Made by a program: the position numbers and the translations under genes. The notes below the pieces were generated by a model. It saw only the letters and a list, made by a program, of their open reading frames with translations, ran no database searches and was not told the DNA's origin. Shown piece by piece: positions 17,539 through 27,833 of a DNA stretch of 64,000 bases; within the stretch, counting starts at the first letter, position 1; each line of letters begins with the position of its first letter. The DNA lies in assembly GCA_023259055.1 (NCBI GenBank), contig JAHFQZ010000003.1, positions 62,001 through 126,000 on the forward strand. The letters are read 5' to 3'. The DNA is from Nitrosomonadales bacterium (lineage in GTDB: Bacteria; Pseudomonadota; Gammaproteobacteria; Burkholderiales; Gallionellaceae).

Positions 17539-20298
17539 GTGCGAAAATCACTGGTGAAACAACAAGCCATTCCACTAGGCCGGCAAACAGCTATGCATAG
17601 CCATTCGGCTAAGTCACCTAAAGACGGTGGCATAAGCCGCTGGATGACGCCGACCAAGTGGATGGTTATATTAAAGCTGCTTGGTTTTGCTATTGCTTCG
17701 ACGTTGTCCACAACTGTGTTCGCTGTTGGCTTGGGCGGAATAAATGTGGGTTCCGGTTTGGGGCAGCAGCTTAAAGCCGAAATTGAATTAGTGGCAGTCA
17801 GCAAAGTCGAAAAAGCCAGTCTGGTAGCCCGGCTGGCCTCACAAGAAGCCTATAAAGATGCCGGGCTTGAATATCCTTATGGCAACAAATTCAAATTTCA
17901 GATCGAGAGTCGCGCTGATGGTGAGCCTTACCTGAAGGTGAGCAGTGATCAGCCAATCAGCGACCCTTTTGTGATCATGTTGGTAGAACTGACTTGGTCT
18001 TCCGGAAAACTGTTGCGCGAATACACTTTTCTGTTGGATCCTCCAGGTTATGTTCCAGAGCAACCCAAGCAAGCGGCAGTGCAAGCCGTTGCACCTGTAA
18101 TTCAATCTGTACCTGCAGAAACTTCAGTCACGCCTGGAGGGCAGGCCACACCCACAGAACAACCATCTCAGGTAACCGCTGCCACCCCTGCTGGATTGGC
18201 TGCTCCAACTGAAACTGCAGCCGTACCCATAGGGCAACCATCTCAGGTAACCGCAGCCACGTCCTCAGGGCAAGCCGCTCCAGTGGCAGCGGATGATTTG
18301 CCGGAATTGAATGAGTGGATTGAGATCAAACGTGGCGACACGATGCGCGAGGTTGCAGAACGTTACAGACTGGCCGATATGAGCCTGGATCGAATGTTGG
18401 TTGCGCTATACCGCGTCAATGCAGATCTTTTCGACGCCAAAAACATGAACCGCATCAAGGCTGGAAAGATTTTGCGATTGCCTCATCCGGGCGAGGTGGA
18501 GGCAGTGAGCCAGCCTGATGCGATAAGAGAAATTCGTGCCCAGACAGCCGATTGGAATGTCTACAGGCAAAAACTGGCCAGCGCCGCGACAATCAGAAAA
18601 CAGCCTCAAGAGGATCAACAAATCGCAACAGGCAAGATCAGCAGTTTTGTTGCCGACAAGGCGCCGGTCGTTAAAGAGTCTGCCAAGGAAGTGCTGAAGC
18701 TATCCAAGGGCGAAGCCCCTGGTGATGGCACTTCAACAGGAATTGGTGGAAAGCCCGAGTCTGTGCAGGACAAAAAGAATGCTGCACAGGAGGACGCGAT
18801 AGCCAAGAGCAAGGCATTGAAGGAAGAGCAGGCGCGTGCCGCAATGCTGGAAAAGAATATTCAAGATATGCAGCGTCTCGCCACGCTTAAATCCGAGGCT
18901 GCGGCACTGGCCCAATCCTCAAAAACGGCTTCTTCTGCAGTTGTTGTTGCAAGTGGATTGGCGGCAGCAAGTGCGGAAAAACCCAAACCCGCGGCAGCTA
19001 GTGCGGAAAAACCTAAACCCAAGCCAAAAGTGGTAGAGCCTGAACCCTTATTGGATCAGCTTATGGCTGGCATGAGCCATATTCTGGGCGAACCGCTCTA
19101 TTTGGCTGGTGGCGCATTACTCTTGCTTGCTTTGGGCGGCTTGGGTTTTGTGTTGATTCGGCGAAAAAAAAAACCTTATAGCGAAGACATAGGCGAACCT
19201 TCTGAGGTTACCGGTTCGACATCTGGTTCCGTTGCCACAGCCGGTCGCATTGCCGCTCCTGTTGTATCATCTCCTGATACCGGCGATTTCACCCGCATGG
19301 GCGGAAGCGATGAAACAGCTCCTCCATCGGACAATATTGATCCGATCGGTGAGGCGGATTTATTCCTCAACTTTGGCCGTGACGCTCAGGCCGAAGAAAT
19401 ACTCAAGGAAGCTCTGCAAAGCACGCCGAATGACCACCGGATTCATCTCAAGTTATTGGGTATTTATGCCAATCGTGTTGATGTAAATTCTTTTTCGGCT
19501 ATTGCGCGCCAGCTACGGGATTCAGGTGATGCAAATGCATGGCAACAGGCAGTTGCAATGGGGCTGAAGCTAGAGCCAAGCAATCCGTTGTATGGCGGCT
19601 CAGGAACTCTGGAAAATACTGGCAGCGCAACCGCGCAAGCAGCTGCCTTCGATGCAACTCAACTGTTTGCTTCGGACAATGCCCCGGCTGTACAACCATC
19701 GACCCTTGATTTTGATATTGCTTTAGGATCTTTATCAGGGAAGGAGACACCGTCGCCGGAGCAGGATTTCCTGGGTAATGCAGACCAGAATGCAATAATG
19801 TCATTTGATGTCATGGCCGCAGGGCAAGCGCCGGAGATGGATTTTAATGTCGCTGCAGGGCAAAGCGAAGGTGGGCAGACGGAAGCTGCATTACCCGATA
19901 CTGGCGACATGATTTTCGACGTGATGGGTATTACACCTGCGCCGCCAGTTGAACAACCGGTAGCTGCCAAACCTGAAGCAGACAGTGGTGGAATGGAATT
20001 TACAATAGATTTCCCGGTAGAAAGCACGACTCAGAGAGCTGAGCCGGAAGCGCAACCGGCTGGGATCGGTTTGGCGGGAATCAGTTTGAATTTTGACGAT
20101 ACCATAATTTCTGGCGAACCTATGCCAGGAGGTAAAGACGAACATTGGCAAGAGATTGCAACGAGACTTGATTTGGCCAAGGCATATCAGGAAATGGGTG
20201 ATGCAAGCGGTGCGCGCGAAATTCTTGAAGAAGTCATGCGCGATGGCGATGCCGGGCAACGTGAAGCAGCGCAAACCCTGATCAATCAACTCGGTTAA
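17539..20298 (+). CDS. fimV: FimV-like peptidoglycan-binding / TPR protein
   Basis: FimV organises type IV pili and polar signalling in proteobacteria. This protein of about 919 residues has a signal segment, the FimV N-domain (GLGGINVGSGLGQQLKAEI), a LysM-type domain (WIEIKRGDTMREVAERYR...IKAGKILRLP), an Ala/Pro-rich linker with a tandem repeat (QPSQVTAAT twice), a coiled coil, one membrane helix near 515-540, and an acidic C-terminal part ending in the FimV C-terminal helical motif (LDLAKAYQEMGDASGAREILEEVM). The GTG at 17539 has GAGGGTG just upstream; a TTG 30 bases earlier is also in frame. The ATG at 17644 would place the signal peptide right at the start. A hairpin repeat covers 17598-17646. 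Confidence 0.93.
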   Translation: MRKSLVKQQAIPLGRQTAMHSHSAKSPKDGGISRWMTPTKWMVILKLLGFAIASTLSTTVFAVGLGGINVGSGLGQQLKAEIELVAVSKVEKASLVARLASQEAYKDAGLEYPYGNKFKFQIESRADGEPYLKVSSDQPISDPFVIMLVELTWSSGKLLREYTFLLDPPGYVPEQPKQAAVQAVAPVIQSVPAETSVTPGGQATPTEQPSQVTAATPAGLAAPTETAAVPIGQPSQVTAATSSGQAAPVAADDLPELNEWIEIKRGDTMREVAERYRLADMSLDRMLVALYRVNADLFDAKNMNRIKAGKILRLPHPGEVEAVSQPDAIREIRAQTADWNVYRQKLASAATIRKQPQEDQQIATGKISSFVADKAPVVKESAKEVLKLSKGEAPGDGTSTGIGGKPESVQDKKNAAQEDAIAKSKALKEEQARAAMLEKNIQDMQRLATLKSEAAALAQSSKTASSAVVVASGLAAASAEKPKPAAASAEKPKPKPKVVEPEPLLDQLMAGMSHILGEPLYLAGGALLLLALGGLGFVLIRRKKKPYSEDIGEPSEVTGSTSGSVATAGRIAAPVVSSPDTGDFTRMGGSDETAPPSDNIDPIGEADLFLNFGRDAQAEEILKEALQSTPNDHRIHLKLLGIYANRVDVNSFSAIARQLRDSGDANAWQQAVAMGLKLEPSNPLYGGSGTLENTGSATAQAAAFDATQLFASDNAPAVQPSTLDFDIALGSLSGKETPSPEQDFLGNADQNAIMSFDVMAAGQAPEMDFNVAAGQSEGGQTEAALPDTGDMIFDVMGITPAPPVEQPVAAKPEADSGGMEFTIDFPVESTTQRAEPEAQPAGIGLAGISLNFDDTIISGEPMPGGKDEHWQEIATRLDLAKAYQEMGDASGAREILEEVMRDGDAGQREAAQTLINQLG
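17598..17646. repeat. Hairpin repeat copy D, inside the fimV 5' coding region
   Basis: TAGCCATTCGGCT opens and AGCCGCTGGATG closes an imperfect hairpin of the same layout as those at 9996, 15107 and 32812. The inner stem has changed from CGACT/AGTCG to CGGCT/AGCCG, keeping pairing. It would encode about 16 residues between HSHSAK and SRWM before the signal peptide, or would lie just upstream of an ATG start at 17644. Confidence 0.6.
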
Positions 20299-20315
20299 TC
20301 ATTCGTTCTTTTCTG

Positions 20316-20347
20316 ACGGCAGCTCAATGTTGGGCTGCCGTTTTCTT
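20316..20347 (+). terminator. Rho-independent terminator after fimV
   Basis: The stem ACGGCAGC / GCTGCCGT with a 10-base loop is followed by TTTTCTTT, 18 bases after the fimV stop. It would separate fimV from the truA-trp block. Confidence 0.8.
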
Positions 20348-20360
20348 TATGGAGTGATGT

Positions 20361-20975
20361 TTGAAAATTCATCCTGCTGCGCAAATTCTGACTTGGTGTC
20401 TGATGGTTGCGTCGCTGCAATTAATGACGCTTGGCGCGTTGCTAGTGACAACAGGTTCGATCCTGGTTTGCGCTTTTTCATTATCCGGGAACAAGTTTAT
20501 CCAACTGGCACGCCGCACGCGTTGGATCATGTTGTCATTATTGCTTGTCTACGCATACAGCACGCCCGGGCAACCGCTGTCAGATGCACTTGGAGTGTTT
20601 AGTCCAAGCCGTGAAGGATTGTCTGACGGAGTGCTGCAGTTGGCAAGATTGCTGGCCGCGCTGGCAGGATTGGCGATATTACTGGATCGCTTGCATCGCC
20701 AGCATTTGATTGCCGGGCTCTATACCTTGTTTGCACCATTGCAATGGTTGGGCGTTTCCCGCGAACGGCTCGCGGTACGACTGGCACTGACGCTGCATTA
20801 TGCCGAAGTAGCGATGTTGCATGGCAGGGTTGGCTGGCAGGACACCCTGGGCAGTTTGTTTGAGCCGTGCGGTGAAACCACCAGGCAAATGGAATTGCCG
20901 CTGTATCGTTTCGCTGTTGGAGATGCCTTGATGCTGGTTGCCGCCTTGCTGATGTTGTGCCTGTCATGGCGATGA
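20361..20975 (+). CDS. CbiQ/EcfT-like membrane protein
   Basis: This 204-residue protein has about five hydrophobic segments and the general look of the T component of energy-coupling-factor transporters (HPAAQILTW at the start, then ARLLAALAGLAILLDRL). No ATPase or substrate-binding partner is next to it, so transport is unproven. The start is TTG with GGAG six bases upstream. It ends in an ATGA overlap with truA; a gene of this type before truA is seen in related genomes as far as I recall. Confidence 0.6.
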   Translation: MKIHPAAQILTWCLMVASLQLMTLGALLVTTGSILVCAFSLSGNKFIQLARRTRWIMLSLLLVYAYSTPGQPLSDALGVFSPSREGLSDGVLQLARLLAALAGLAILLDRLHRQHLIAGLYTLFAPLQWLGVSRERLAVRLALTLHYAEVAMLHGRVGWQDTLGSLFEPCGETTRQMELPLYRFAVGDALMLVAALLMLCLSWR

Positions 20976-21760
20976 GAATCGCACTGGGTGTCGAGTATGA
21001 CGGTAGCCCTTATTGCGGCTGGCAGAGCCAAGCGGACGGGTGGACCGTGCAAGACACACTGCAACGCGCCGTAAGCCAAATTGTCGGTGCACCAATTTCA
21101 GTCATCGCAGCGGGGCGCACCGACACTGGTGTGCATGCGCTGGAGCAAGTCATCCATTTCGATACACAGGCTGAACGCCCGCTTACCGCGTGGGTGCGCG
21201 GCGTGAATGCCTTGCTGCCGGATAGCATCGCGGTGCGCTGGGCGCATCCTGTACCAGATGAATTTCATGCGCGCTTCTCCGCACATGGGCGCAGCTATCG
21301 TTATCTGCTGATTAATCGCCCCACGCGCTCTGCCATTCATGCCGGCAAAGTCGGCTGGTTTCATGCGCCGCTGGATTTGGACGCGATGCAGGCTGCCGCG
21401 GAATGTCTGGTGGGCGTGCATGATTTCAGCGCATTCCGCGCGGCACAATGCCAGGCTAAATCGCCTGTCAAGCATCTGCATCACTTGGCCATTCGCCGGC
21501 AGGGTGAAATGCTGATCTTCGATTTAAGCGCCGATGCTTTTTTGCACCACATGGTGCGTAACATCGTCGGTTGTCTCGTGTATGTGGGCAAAGGAAAATA
21601 CTCACCAGTCTGGCTCGCAGAAGTGCTGGGCAGCCGCGAACGCATTCTAGCCGCGCCGACCTTCGCGCCGGATGGCTTATACTTGCGCCGGATTCAATAC
21701 GAAGCGAAATGGGGTTTGCCGCAAATGGATAGCGAAACAATGTTGGGAGAGTTGCTGTGA
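20972..21760 (+). CDS. truA: tRNA pseudouridine(38-40) synthase TruA
   Basis: TruA modifies uridines 38-40 in the anticodon arm. The catalytic Asp lies in AAGRTDTGVHA, and DFSAFRAAQCQAKSPVKH and HHMVRNIVGCLV are typical later motifs. I choose the ATG at 20972 (MRIALGVEYDG) because this is the family's usual start and it overlaps the upstream stop as ATGA; a GTG at 20957 and an ATG at 20966 are also in frame. It overlaps trpF by four bases. Confidence 0.96.
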   Translation: MRIALGVEYDGSPYCGWQSQADGWTVQDTLQRAVSQIVGAPISVIAAGRTDTGVHALEQVIHFDTQAERPLTAWVRGVNALLPDSIAVRWAHPVPDEFHARFSAHGRSYRYLLINRPTRSAIHAGKVGWFHAPLDLDAMQAAAECLVGVHDFSAFRAAQCQAKSPVKHLHHLAIRRQGEMLIFDLSADAFLHHMVRNIVGCLVYVGKGKYSPVWLAEVLGSRERILAAPTFAPDGLYLRRIQYEAKWGLPQMDSETMLGELL

Positions 21761-22407
21761 CGCGCATCAAAATTTGTGGCATCACGCGCGTGGAAGATGT
21801 GCTGGCCGCCGCGCAAAGCGGTGCGGATGCCATTGGGCTGGTGTTTTATCATCGCAGTCCGCGTCATATTGGCATTGTGCAAGCCACGCAACTGGCTGCC
21901 GCGTTGCCACCATTCGTATCCGTGGTAGGGTTGTTTGTCGATGCCGAAGCAACTTTTGTGCGCGAGGTGCTGGGTAGCGTGCCGCTGGATTTGCTGCAAT
22001 TCCATGGCGATGAGTCACCGGAATTTTGCGCGCAATTCGGCAAGCCTTATCTCAAGGCGATTCGCGTCAAAGCGGGGGTGGATTTGTTACAATGCGCGGC
22101 GCGTTTTCATACCGCCAAAGGGTTGTTGCTCGACGCCCATGTGGATGGGGTGCCGGGTGGCACCGGAGCGACCTTCGATTGGACATTAATCCCCAGGCAG
22201 TTGCCGTTGCCGGTGATCCTGTCCGGCGGGCTGGATGCGGAAAATGTTGCGGCAGCCATCAAGCAAGTGCAGCCCTATGCGGTAGACGTGTCCAGTGGTG
22301 TAGAGGCGCGTAAAGGAATCAATACCCTGAAGGGCATAAAGGACGCGGCGAAGATCGCCGCGTTCATCAACGAGGTTAAACGCTTTGACTTACAACTATC
22401 CAGATAG
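21757..22407 (+). CDS. trpF: Phosphoribosylanthranilate isomerase
   Basis: TrpF performs the Amadori rearrangement in tryptophan synthesis. The 216-residue barrel begins [10 protein letters not shown] with the catalytic Cys, has [12 protein letters not shown] near 87 and ends with the phosphate-binding SGGLDAENV and [13 protein letters not shown]. It overlaps truA by four bases and trpB by 23 bases. In this cluster the isomerase is separate from TrpC. Confidence 0.97.
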   Translation: MTRIKICGITRVEDVLAAAQSGADAIGLVFYHRSPRHIGIVQATQLAAALPPFVSVVGLFVDAEATFVREVLGSVPLDLLQFHGDESPEFCAQFGKPYLKAIRVKAGVDLLQCAARFHTAKGLLLDAHVDGVPGGTGATFDWTLIPRQLPLPVILSGGLDAENVAAAIKQVQPYAVDVSSGVEARKGINTLKGIKDAAKIAAFINEVKRFDLQLSR

Positions 22408-23584
22408 CACCGGCCACTTTGGCCCCTACGGCGGCATTTATGTCGCCGAAACCCTGATGGGCGCACTTGACGAGCTGAACCAGGCTTATGAGAAATATCG
22501 ACATGATCCGGAATTTATCGCCGAGCTGAATTACGACCTCAAGCATTTTGTCGGTCGCCCCAGCCCGATTTACCATGCCAAACGCTGGTCGCAGCATCTC
22601 GGTGGCGCGCAGATATTTCTGAAGCGTGAAGACCTCAACCATACCGGCGCACACAAGGTGAACAACACTGTTGGGCAAGCGCTGCTCGCCAAGCGCATGG
22701 GCAAGCCGCGCGTGATCGCCGAGACTGGTGCAGGCCAGCATGGCGTGGCGACGGCGACCGTGGCGGCGCGTTACGGCATGGAGTGTGTGGTGTACATGGG
22801 TTCGGAGGACATACAGCGTCAATCGCCGAACGTGTTCCGCATGAAGCTGCTCGGCGCTACGGTAGTGCCGGTGGAGAGTGGCTCCAAAACGCTCAAGGAT
22901 GCGCTGAATGAAGCGATGCGCGACTGGGTAACTAATATCGAGAATACCTTTTATATCATCGGCACCGTGGCGGGGCCGCATCCGTATCCGATGATGGTGC
23001 GCGATTTCAACGCCATCGTCAGCAAGGAGGCTGTAATGCAGATGCCGGAGCTGGCGGGCCGCCAGCCGGATGCGGTGATCGCCTGCGTCGGCGGCGGCTC
23101 CAACGCCATGGGCGTGTTCTATCACTACATCGACATGCCCGGCGTGAAGTTGATCGGCGTGGAAGCGGGCGGGCACGGCATCGCCAGCGGCGAGCATGCC
23201 GCGCCCTTGACCACCAACAGCCCGGTGGGTGTGCTTCACGGCAACAAGACCTACCTGATGCAGGACGAAAATGGCCAGATCATCGAAACCCATTCCATTT
23301 CTGCAGGATTGGATTATCCCGGTGTCGGCCCCGAACATAGCTGGCTGAAAGACTGCGGGCGCGCTGAATATGTAGCGATCGACGATGATGAGGCGTTGCG
23401 CGCCTTCCATGACCTGTGCCACTTCGAGGGCATCATCCCGGCGCTGGAATCCAGCCATGCGTTGGCGCACGCCGCGAAAATCGCGCCGACCATGGGCAAG
23501 GATAAGGTACTGCTGGTCAACCTATCCGGGCGCGGCGATAAGGACATCAACACGGTGGCACGCCTGTCGGGGATCACGCTATGA
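22385..23584 (+). CDS. trpB: Tryptophan synthase beta chain
   Basis: TrpB joins indole and serine with PLP. The 399-residue protein has the PLP Lys in [10 protein letters not shown] near residue 85, [17 protein letters not shown], the phosphate-binding GGGSNAMG near 230, and EPEHS-type GPEHSWLKD. The start is TTG at 22385 ([17 protein letters not shown]), inside the end of trpF; no ATG lies nearby. It overlaps trpA by four bases, as expected for the paired subunits. Confidence 0.97.
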   Translation: MTYNYPDSTGHFGPYGGIYVAETLMGALDELNQAYEKYRHDPEFIAELNYDLKHFVGRPSPIYHAKRWSQHLGGAQIFLKREDLNHTGAHKVNNTVGQALLAKRMGKPRVIAETGAGQHGVATATVAARYGMECVVYMGSEDIQRQSPNVFRMKLLGATVVPVESGSKTLKDALNEAMRDWVTNIENTFYIIGTVAGPHPYPMMVRDFNAIVSKEAVMQMPELAGRQPDAVIACVGGGSNAMGVFYHYIDMPGVKLIGVEAGGHGIASGEHAAPLTTNSPVGVLHGNKTYLMQDENGQIIETHSISAGLDYPGVGPEHSWLKDCGRAEYVAIDDDEALRAFHDLCHFEGIIPALESSHALAHAAKIAPTMGKDKVLLVNLSGRGDKDINTVARLSGITL

Positions 23585-24381
23585 GCCGCATCCAGGCTAT
23601 CTTCGACAGACTCAAGCAACAGCGACGCAAGGCGCTCATCCCATTTTTCACGGCGGGCGATCCCAATCCCGCGCTTACTGTGCCGCTGATGCACACGCTG
23701 GTGGAAGCGGGCGCGGACATCATCGAACTGGGCGTCCCGTTTTCCGACCCGATGGCAGACGGCCCGACCATCCAGCGCGCTTCCGAGCGCGCGCTCAAGC
23801 ATCACGTCGGGCTGCATCACGTGCTGGACATGGTCGCCGAATTCCGCAGCAGCGATGCCGTCACACCCATCGTGCTGATGGGCTACGGCAACCCGATCGA
23901 GGCTATGGGCTGGGGAACCTTTGCGCAACGTTGCGCCGAAGCCGGCGTGGACGGCGTGCTGACTGTGGATTTCCCGCCGGAAGAAAGCCACGAGGCGTTC
24001 GCACATCTGACCAAATACGGCATCGATCCGATCTTCCTGCTCGCGCCAACCAGCACCGATGCGCGCGTGGCGCGCGTTGCCAAACAGGCGCGCGGCTATG
24101 TATATTACGTATCGCTGAAAGGCGTGACCGGCGCGGGGCACCTGGATCTTGCTGCTATCGAACAAAAGATTCCGCAACTGCGCAAGCACATCAATCTACC
24201 TATCGGTGTGGGCTTCGGTATTCGCGATGCCGTTACCGCGCTGGCGGTGGCAAAGTTGTGCGATGGCGTGGTGGTGGGCAGCCGCATCGTGCAGGAAATT
24301 GAAAACTCGACCGAGCAGAATGTCGTCGCCAATGTGAGCAAGCTGGTTAAGGAATTGAGGCAGGCGGTGGATAAGGCCTAA
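23581..24381 (+). CDS. trpA: Tryptophan synthase alpha chain
   Basis: TrpA cleaves indole-3-glycerol phosphate and passes indole to TrpB. The 266-residue barrel has the catalytic Glu and Asp in [17 protein letters not shown] (near 48-64), the [18 protein letters not shown] loop and [12 protein letters not shown] phosphate site. It starts within an ATGA overlap with trpB and is followed by an inverted-repeat element before accD. Confidence 0.98.
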   Translation: MSRIQAIFDRLKQQRRKALIPFFTAGDPNPALTVPLMHTLVEAGADIIELGVPFSDPMADGPTIQRASERALKHHVGLHHVLDMVAEFRSSDAVTPIVLMGYGNPIEAMGWGTFAQRCAEAGVDGVLTVDFPPEESHEAFAHLTKYGIDPIFLLAPTSTDARVARVAKQARGYVYYVSLKGVTGAGHLDLAAIEQKIPQLRKHINLPIGVGFGIRDAVTALAVAKLCDGVVVGSRIVQEIENSTEQNVVANVSKLVKELRQAVDKA

Positions 24382-24390
24382 AAGCTTTTG

Positions 24391-24510
24391 TCCGCAGATT
24401 AACGCAGATAAACCGTCATGCTTGAGTAGTTGTTTTCTGTGCGGGAAATAAGTAAGCCAAGCACAAAGTAGTGTTTTTAAATCTGTGTGAATCTGCGTAA
24501 TCTGCGGATA
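24391..24510. repeat. Inverted-repeat element, simple form (copy 4 of 5)
   Basis: TCCGCAGATTAACGCAGAT at the left is inversely matched by ATCTGCGTAATCTGCGGAT at the right, with a centre of about 80 bases unlike that of copy 1. It lies between trpA and accD, ending 26 bases before the accD start. Confidence 0.85.
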
Positions 24511-24535
24511 AATACGAATTTGTAGAGGAGTTGAG

Positions 24536-25417
24536 ATGAGCTGGTTCCAAAAATTATTGCCACCCAAAATCAAACGCCGCGAAGGCGATGCCAAGAAAAA
24601 TGTGCCGGAAGGATTGTGGAGCAAGTGCCCGTCCTGTCAGGCGGTGCTGTACCACTCTGATCTGGAGAAGAACCAGAGCGTTTGTCCGAAGTGCAAACAC
24701 CATCACCGGATCAGCGCGCGCACACGGCTGGATTTGCTGCTGGACGGTGAAGGCCGCTTCGAGATTGGAGCGGAAGTTTTGCCGATAGACACGCTCAAGT
24801 TCAAGGACAGCCGCAAGTATTCGGAACGCCTGATCGCTGCCAAAAAGAGCACAGATGAAGAAGACGCGCTGGTGGTGATGCAGGGCAGTATTCATGCGCT
24901 GCCAGTCGTCGTTGCCGCATTCGAATTCGACTTCATGGGCGGCTCGATGGGTTCGGTAGTCGGCGAGCGTTTCGTGCGTGGTGTGCAAGTCGCACTCGAG
25001 CAGAAATGCCCGTTCATTTGCTTTGCCGCCAGTGGCGGTGCGCGGATGCAGGAAGGCCTGCTGTCGCTGATGCAGATGGCCAAAACCTGTGCCGCACTTA
25101 CGCAACTTAGCCAAGCGCGGCTGCCGTTCATCTCTGTGCTAACCGACCCGACCATGGGCGGCGTCTCCGCCAGTTTCGCCTTCATGGGTGACGTGGTGAT
25201 CGCTGAACCCGGTGCGCTGATAGGCTTTGCCGGCGCGCGTGTGATTCAGCAAACGGTGCGCGAAACCCTGCCGGAAGGTTTTCAGCGCGCGGAATTTTTG
25301 CTGGAGCATGGTGCGGTGGACATGATTGTGGATCGGCGCGAAATGAGGAATCAACTGGCAACGCTGATTACCTTGTTGACCAGGCAGTCGGCGGTGGCGG
25401 AAATCGAGGCTGCATAA
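24536..25417 (+). CDS. accD: Acetyl-CoA carboxylase carboxyltransferase beta subunit
   Basis: AccD with AccA moves the carboxyl group to acetyl-CoA to give malonyl-CoA. The 293-residue sequence has the four-Cys zinc finger (CPSC near 33-36 and CPKC near 52-55), and the crotonase-like core with [19 protein letters not shown] and [18 protein letters not shown] precedes the ATG. Confidence 0.98.
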   Translation: MSWFQKLLPPKIKRREGDAKKNVPEGLWSKCPSCQAVLYHSDLEKNQSVCPKCKHHHRISARTRLDLLLDGEGRFEIGAEVLPIDTLKFKDSRKYSERLIAAKKSTDEEDALVVMQGSIHALPVVVAAFEFDFMGGSMGSVVGERFVRGVQVALEQKCPFICFAASGGARMQEGLLSLMQMAKTCAALTQLSQARLPFISVLTDPTMGGVSASFAFMGDVVIAEPGALIGFAGARVIQQTVRETLPEGFQRAEFLLEHGAVDMIVDRREMRNQLATLITLLTRQSAVAEIEAA

Positions 25418-25422
25418 TCCTG

Positions 25423-25773
25423 ATGTTTTACTACGCGCTAAAAGTCGGAATTTCTGCAATAGTCATTGTGGCGATAACGGAAATCGCCAAACGCAATTGT
25501 GGTTTTGCGGCATTGCTTGCAGCTCTACCACTCACATCATTGCTGGCGTTCGTGTGGTTGTATATGGAGGGCGCAGAGCCTTTACGTATTGCTGAGCTTT
25601 CCAGCCAAATCTTCTGGCTGGTGCTGCCCTCGTTGGTTTTGTTTCTTTTGTTGCCGTTGTTGCTCAAGCAGAGCTTAGGTTTCTGGTTGAGCCTCGGAAT
25701 TTCCGTTGCAGCTACCGCAACTTGTTATTTGGCTATGGTGCCTGTGTTGCGTAAGTTCGGGGTGCAGTTGTAA
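25423..25773 (+). CDS. DUF3147-family membrane protein
   Basis: This 116-residue protein has four hydrophobic segments and the family-like opening MFYYALKVGISAIVIVAITEIAKR, then AALLAALPLTSLLAFVWLY. It starts five bases after accD and ends 16 bases before folC, so it is part of the same transcript. Its function is unknown. Confidence 0.75.
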   Translation: MFYYALKVGISAIVIVAITEIAKRNCGFAALLAALPLTSLLAFVWLYMEGAEPLRIAELSSQIFWLVLPSLVLFLLLPLLLKQSLGFWLSLGISVAATATCYLAMVPVLRKFGVQL

Positions 25774-25789
25774 TAGCTGAACCATTGAA

Positions 25790-27142
25790 ATGCCCAATCT
25801 CCTGGCTGACTGGCTGACATATCTCGAATCCCTGCATCCCAAGACCATAGCGCTCGGTTTGGATCGCGTGGCACAGGTCAAACAGCGACTGAACCTCATC
25901 CCAGATTTTCCCATCATCACGGTCGGCGGCACCAACGGCAAGGGTTCGGTGTGCGCGATGCTGGAGAGCATCCTGCACGCCGCCGGATACCGCGTCGGCT
26001 GTTATACGTCCCCGCATCTGCTGCATTACAACGAACGCGTTCGCATTGCCAAGAAGAAAGCGAGCGATGCGGAGTTGTGTGCTTCATTTGAAAGAATTGA
26101 GCAGGCGCGCAAACAACAAGTAACCGTTTTCAACGATCCCACCCCCATCCTGACCTTCCCTCTCGGGAGGCAGGAACGATCATCGGAATCTGTTGAAGTG
26201 CCTCTGACCTATTTCGAGTTCGGTACACTGGCCGCGATGCAGTTGTTCATAGAGCACAAAGTGGATGTCGCGATTCTCGAAGTGGGTCTGGGCGGCAGGC
26301 TGGATGCGGTGAATATGTTTGATTGCGATTGCGCGGTGGTGGCCAGCGTGGACATTGACCATACCGATTACCTGGGTGAGACGCGCGAGCAGATTGCGTT
26401 TGAGAAGGCGGGTATTTTCCGGACGGGAAAGGTCGCGGTTTTCGGCGACCGGGATATGCCCGCAATCTTTGCATCTGAAGCGCAGCGCATTGGTGCTGTG
26501 CTGTGGTCTTTGGGCGACCAATTCGGCTACAAAGCAAGCAGCGCGCAGCAGTGGGATTTTAACGGAGTAAATGGCGCGCGCAATGCATTGCCTTACCCCG
26601 CGTTGCGCGGCGCGTACCAGCTTAACAACGCCAGTGCCTCGCTAGCAGTATTGGATGCTCTCAAGGATAAATTGCCGGTGAGCATGGACGCGGTGCGGCG
26701 CGGGCTGGTTGAAGTGCAACTGGCGGGGCGCTTCCAGTTCGTGTCGGGCAGGCCGACGCTGATCATGGATGTAGCGCACAATCCGCATGCTGCGCGTTCG
26801 CTGGCGCGAAATCTGACCATCCTGCCGCCTTGTCCTCATACCTATGCAGTGTTTGCGATGCTCAAGGACAAGGACATGGCGGGAGTGGCGGCGGCGCTCG
26901 ACCCGCATATCGATACCTGGCTGGTTGCGGGTATAAGCACGCCGCGCGGCGCAACTGCCGGTGCACTGGCGCATGTGTTGCGGCAGAGCGGGGTGCGCGG
27001 CACGATTCAAACCTTTAATAATATTACTGAAGCGGTGAGTTATGCCTATAACGTGACGGGCGAAAATGATAGAATTGTCGCGTTCGGATCGTTCTACACC
27101 GTGGCAGAAGTGATGTATGCGCGAGGACTGTCCGTCACCTAG
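25790..27142 (+). CDS. folC: Bifunctional folylpolyglutamate / dihydrofolate synthase
   Basis: FolC adds glutamate to folates and makes dihydrofolate from dihydropteroate. The 450-residue Mur-ligase-family protein has the P-loop GGTNGKGSVCAMLES near 45-60, SPHLLHYNERVRI, DVAILEVGLGGRLDAVN, and the C-terminal MDVAHNPHAARSLA. The accD-folC order is common in proteobacteria. Confidence 0.97.
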   Translation: MPNLLADWLTYLESLHPKTIALGLDRVAQVKQRLNLIPDFPIITVGGTNGKGSVCAMLESILHAAGYRVGCYTSPHLLHYNERVRIAKKKASDAELCASFERIEQARKQQVTVFNDPTPILTFPLGRQERSSESVEVPLTYFEFGTLAAMQLFIEHKVDVAILEVGLGGRLDAVNMFDCDCAVVASVDIDHTDYLGETREQIAFEKAGIFRTGKVAVFGDRDMPAIFASEAQRIGAVLWSLGDQFGYKASSAQQWDFNGVNGARNALPYPALRGAYQLNNASASLAVLDALKDKLPVSMDAVRRGLVEVQLAGRFQFVSGRPTLIMDVAHNPHAARSLARNLTILPPCPHTYAVFAMLKDKDMAGVAAALDPHIDTWLVAGISTPRGATAGALAHVLRQSGVRGTIQTFNNITEAVSYAYNVTGENDRIVAFGSFYTVAEVMYARGLSVT

Positions 27143-27170
27143 CAGAAAATCGAACAAGCGAGATTAAAGA

Positions 27171-27833
27171 ATGGCAAAACAGATAACAGAGGATGAGCTG
27201 AATCTCAGGCGAAAAGCACGCAGACGCCTGGTTGGTGCGATCGCCCTCACTCTGGCGGTGGTGGTAATATTGCCAATGGTTCTCGACAGCGAACCAAAAC
27301 CTGCCGGGCAAGACATTGATTTGCGTATTCCTGCACCCGATAAAGTCGGCGAGTTTGTACCGGGTGTGGCGGCTTCAGAAGTGGCGGGAGTGTCGCCATT
27401 TGCAGCTTCCGCAGTCGAAGCTGCTCCAGCTTTGCTTGCCGTGCCTGCCATGGAGAATACCGACACTTCAAATCAGGTTGCTGCGCCAGGCAAGCAACCA
27501 GTCGCTGCCTCTGATCCAAAAAAGGAAGTGCCGGGCAAGGTGCAACCTGCTGTCAACAAAACACCGGAATCCCATACACAGATATCCGGGGGCGCAAATA
27601 AGCCGGCAAGTGCTGATGGTTTCGTTGTGCAGGTTGGCGCATATTCAAATGTCGACGCTGCGAAGCAGGAGTTGGCAAAGCTGAAAAAATGGGGTTTTAA
27701 AGCGTATACCGAAAAGGCTGGCGATAAGGTACGCGTGCGCGTGGGACCTTATGCGGAGCGTGAAAAGGCAGAAAAAATACGCCTGCAGCTGGAGAAACAC
27801 GGGCTGAAGCCGGTAGTCATGAGCATTAGATGA
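27171..27833 (+). CDS. SPOR-domain protein, DedD-like
   Basis: This 220-residue protein has a short cytoplasmic N-terminus (EDELNLRRKARRRLVGA), one membrane helix near 22-40, an Ala/Pro-rich periplasmic linker and a C-terminal SPOR domain (FVVQVGAYSNVDAAKQELAKL near 150, then VRVGPYAEREKAEKI). SPOR domains bind denuded glycan at the division septum, so it is probably the division protein DedD. It overlaps cvpA by four bases (ATGA). Confidence 0.88.
   Translation: MAKQITEDELNLRRKARRRLVGAIALTLAVVVILPMVLDSEPKPAGQDIDLRIPAPDKVGEFVPGVAASEVAGVSPFAASAVEAAPALLAVPAMENTDTSNQVAAPGKQPVAASDPKKEVPGKVQPAVNKTPESHTQISGGANKPASADGFVVQVGAYSNVDAAKQELAKLKKWGFKAYTEKAGDKVRVRVGPYAEREKAEKIRLQLEKHGLKPVVMSIR

Noticed and set aside
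22376..23470. Minus-strand frame of 364 codons
   Set aside because: Antisense shadow of trpB; His/Arg-rich and without domains.
23314..24302. Large frames on both strands over the trpB-trpA junction
   Set aside because: Shadows of trpB and trpA, which are complete and overlap by four bases.
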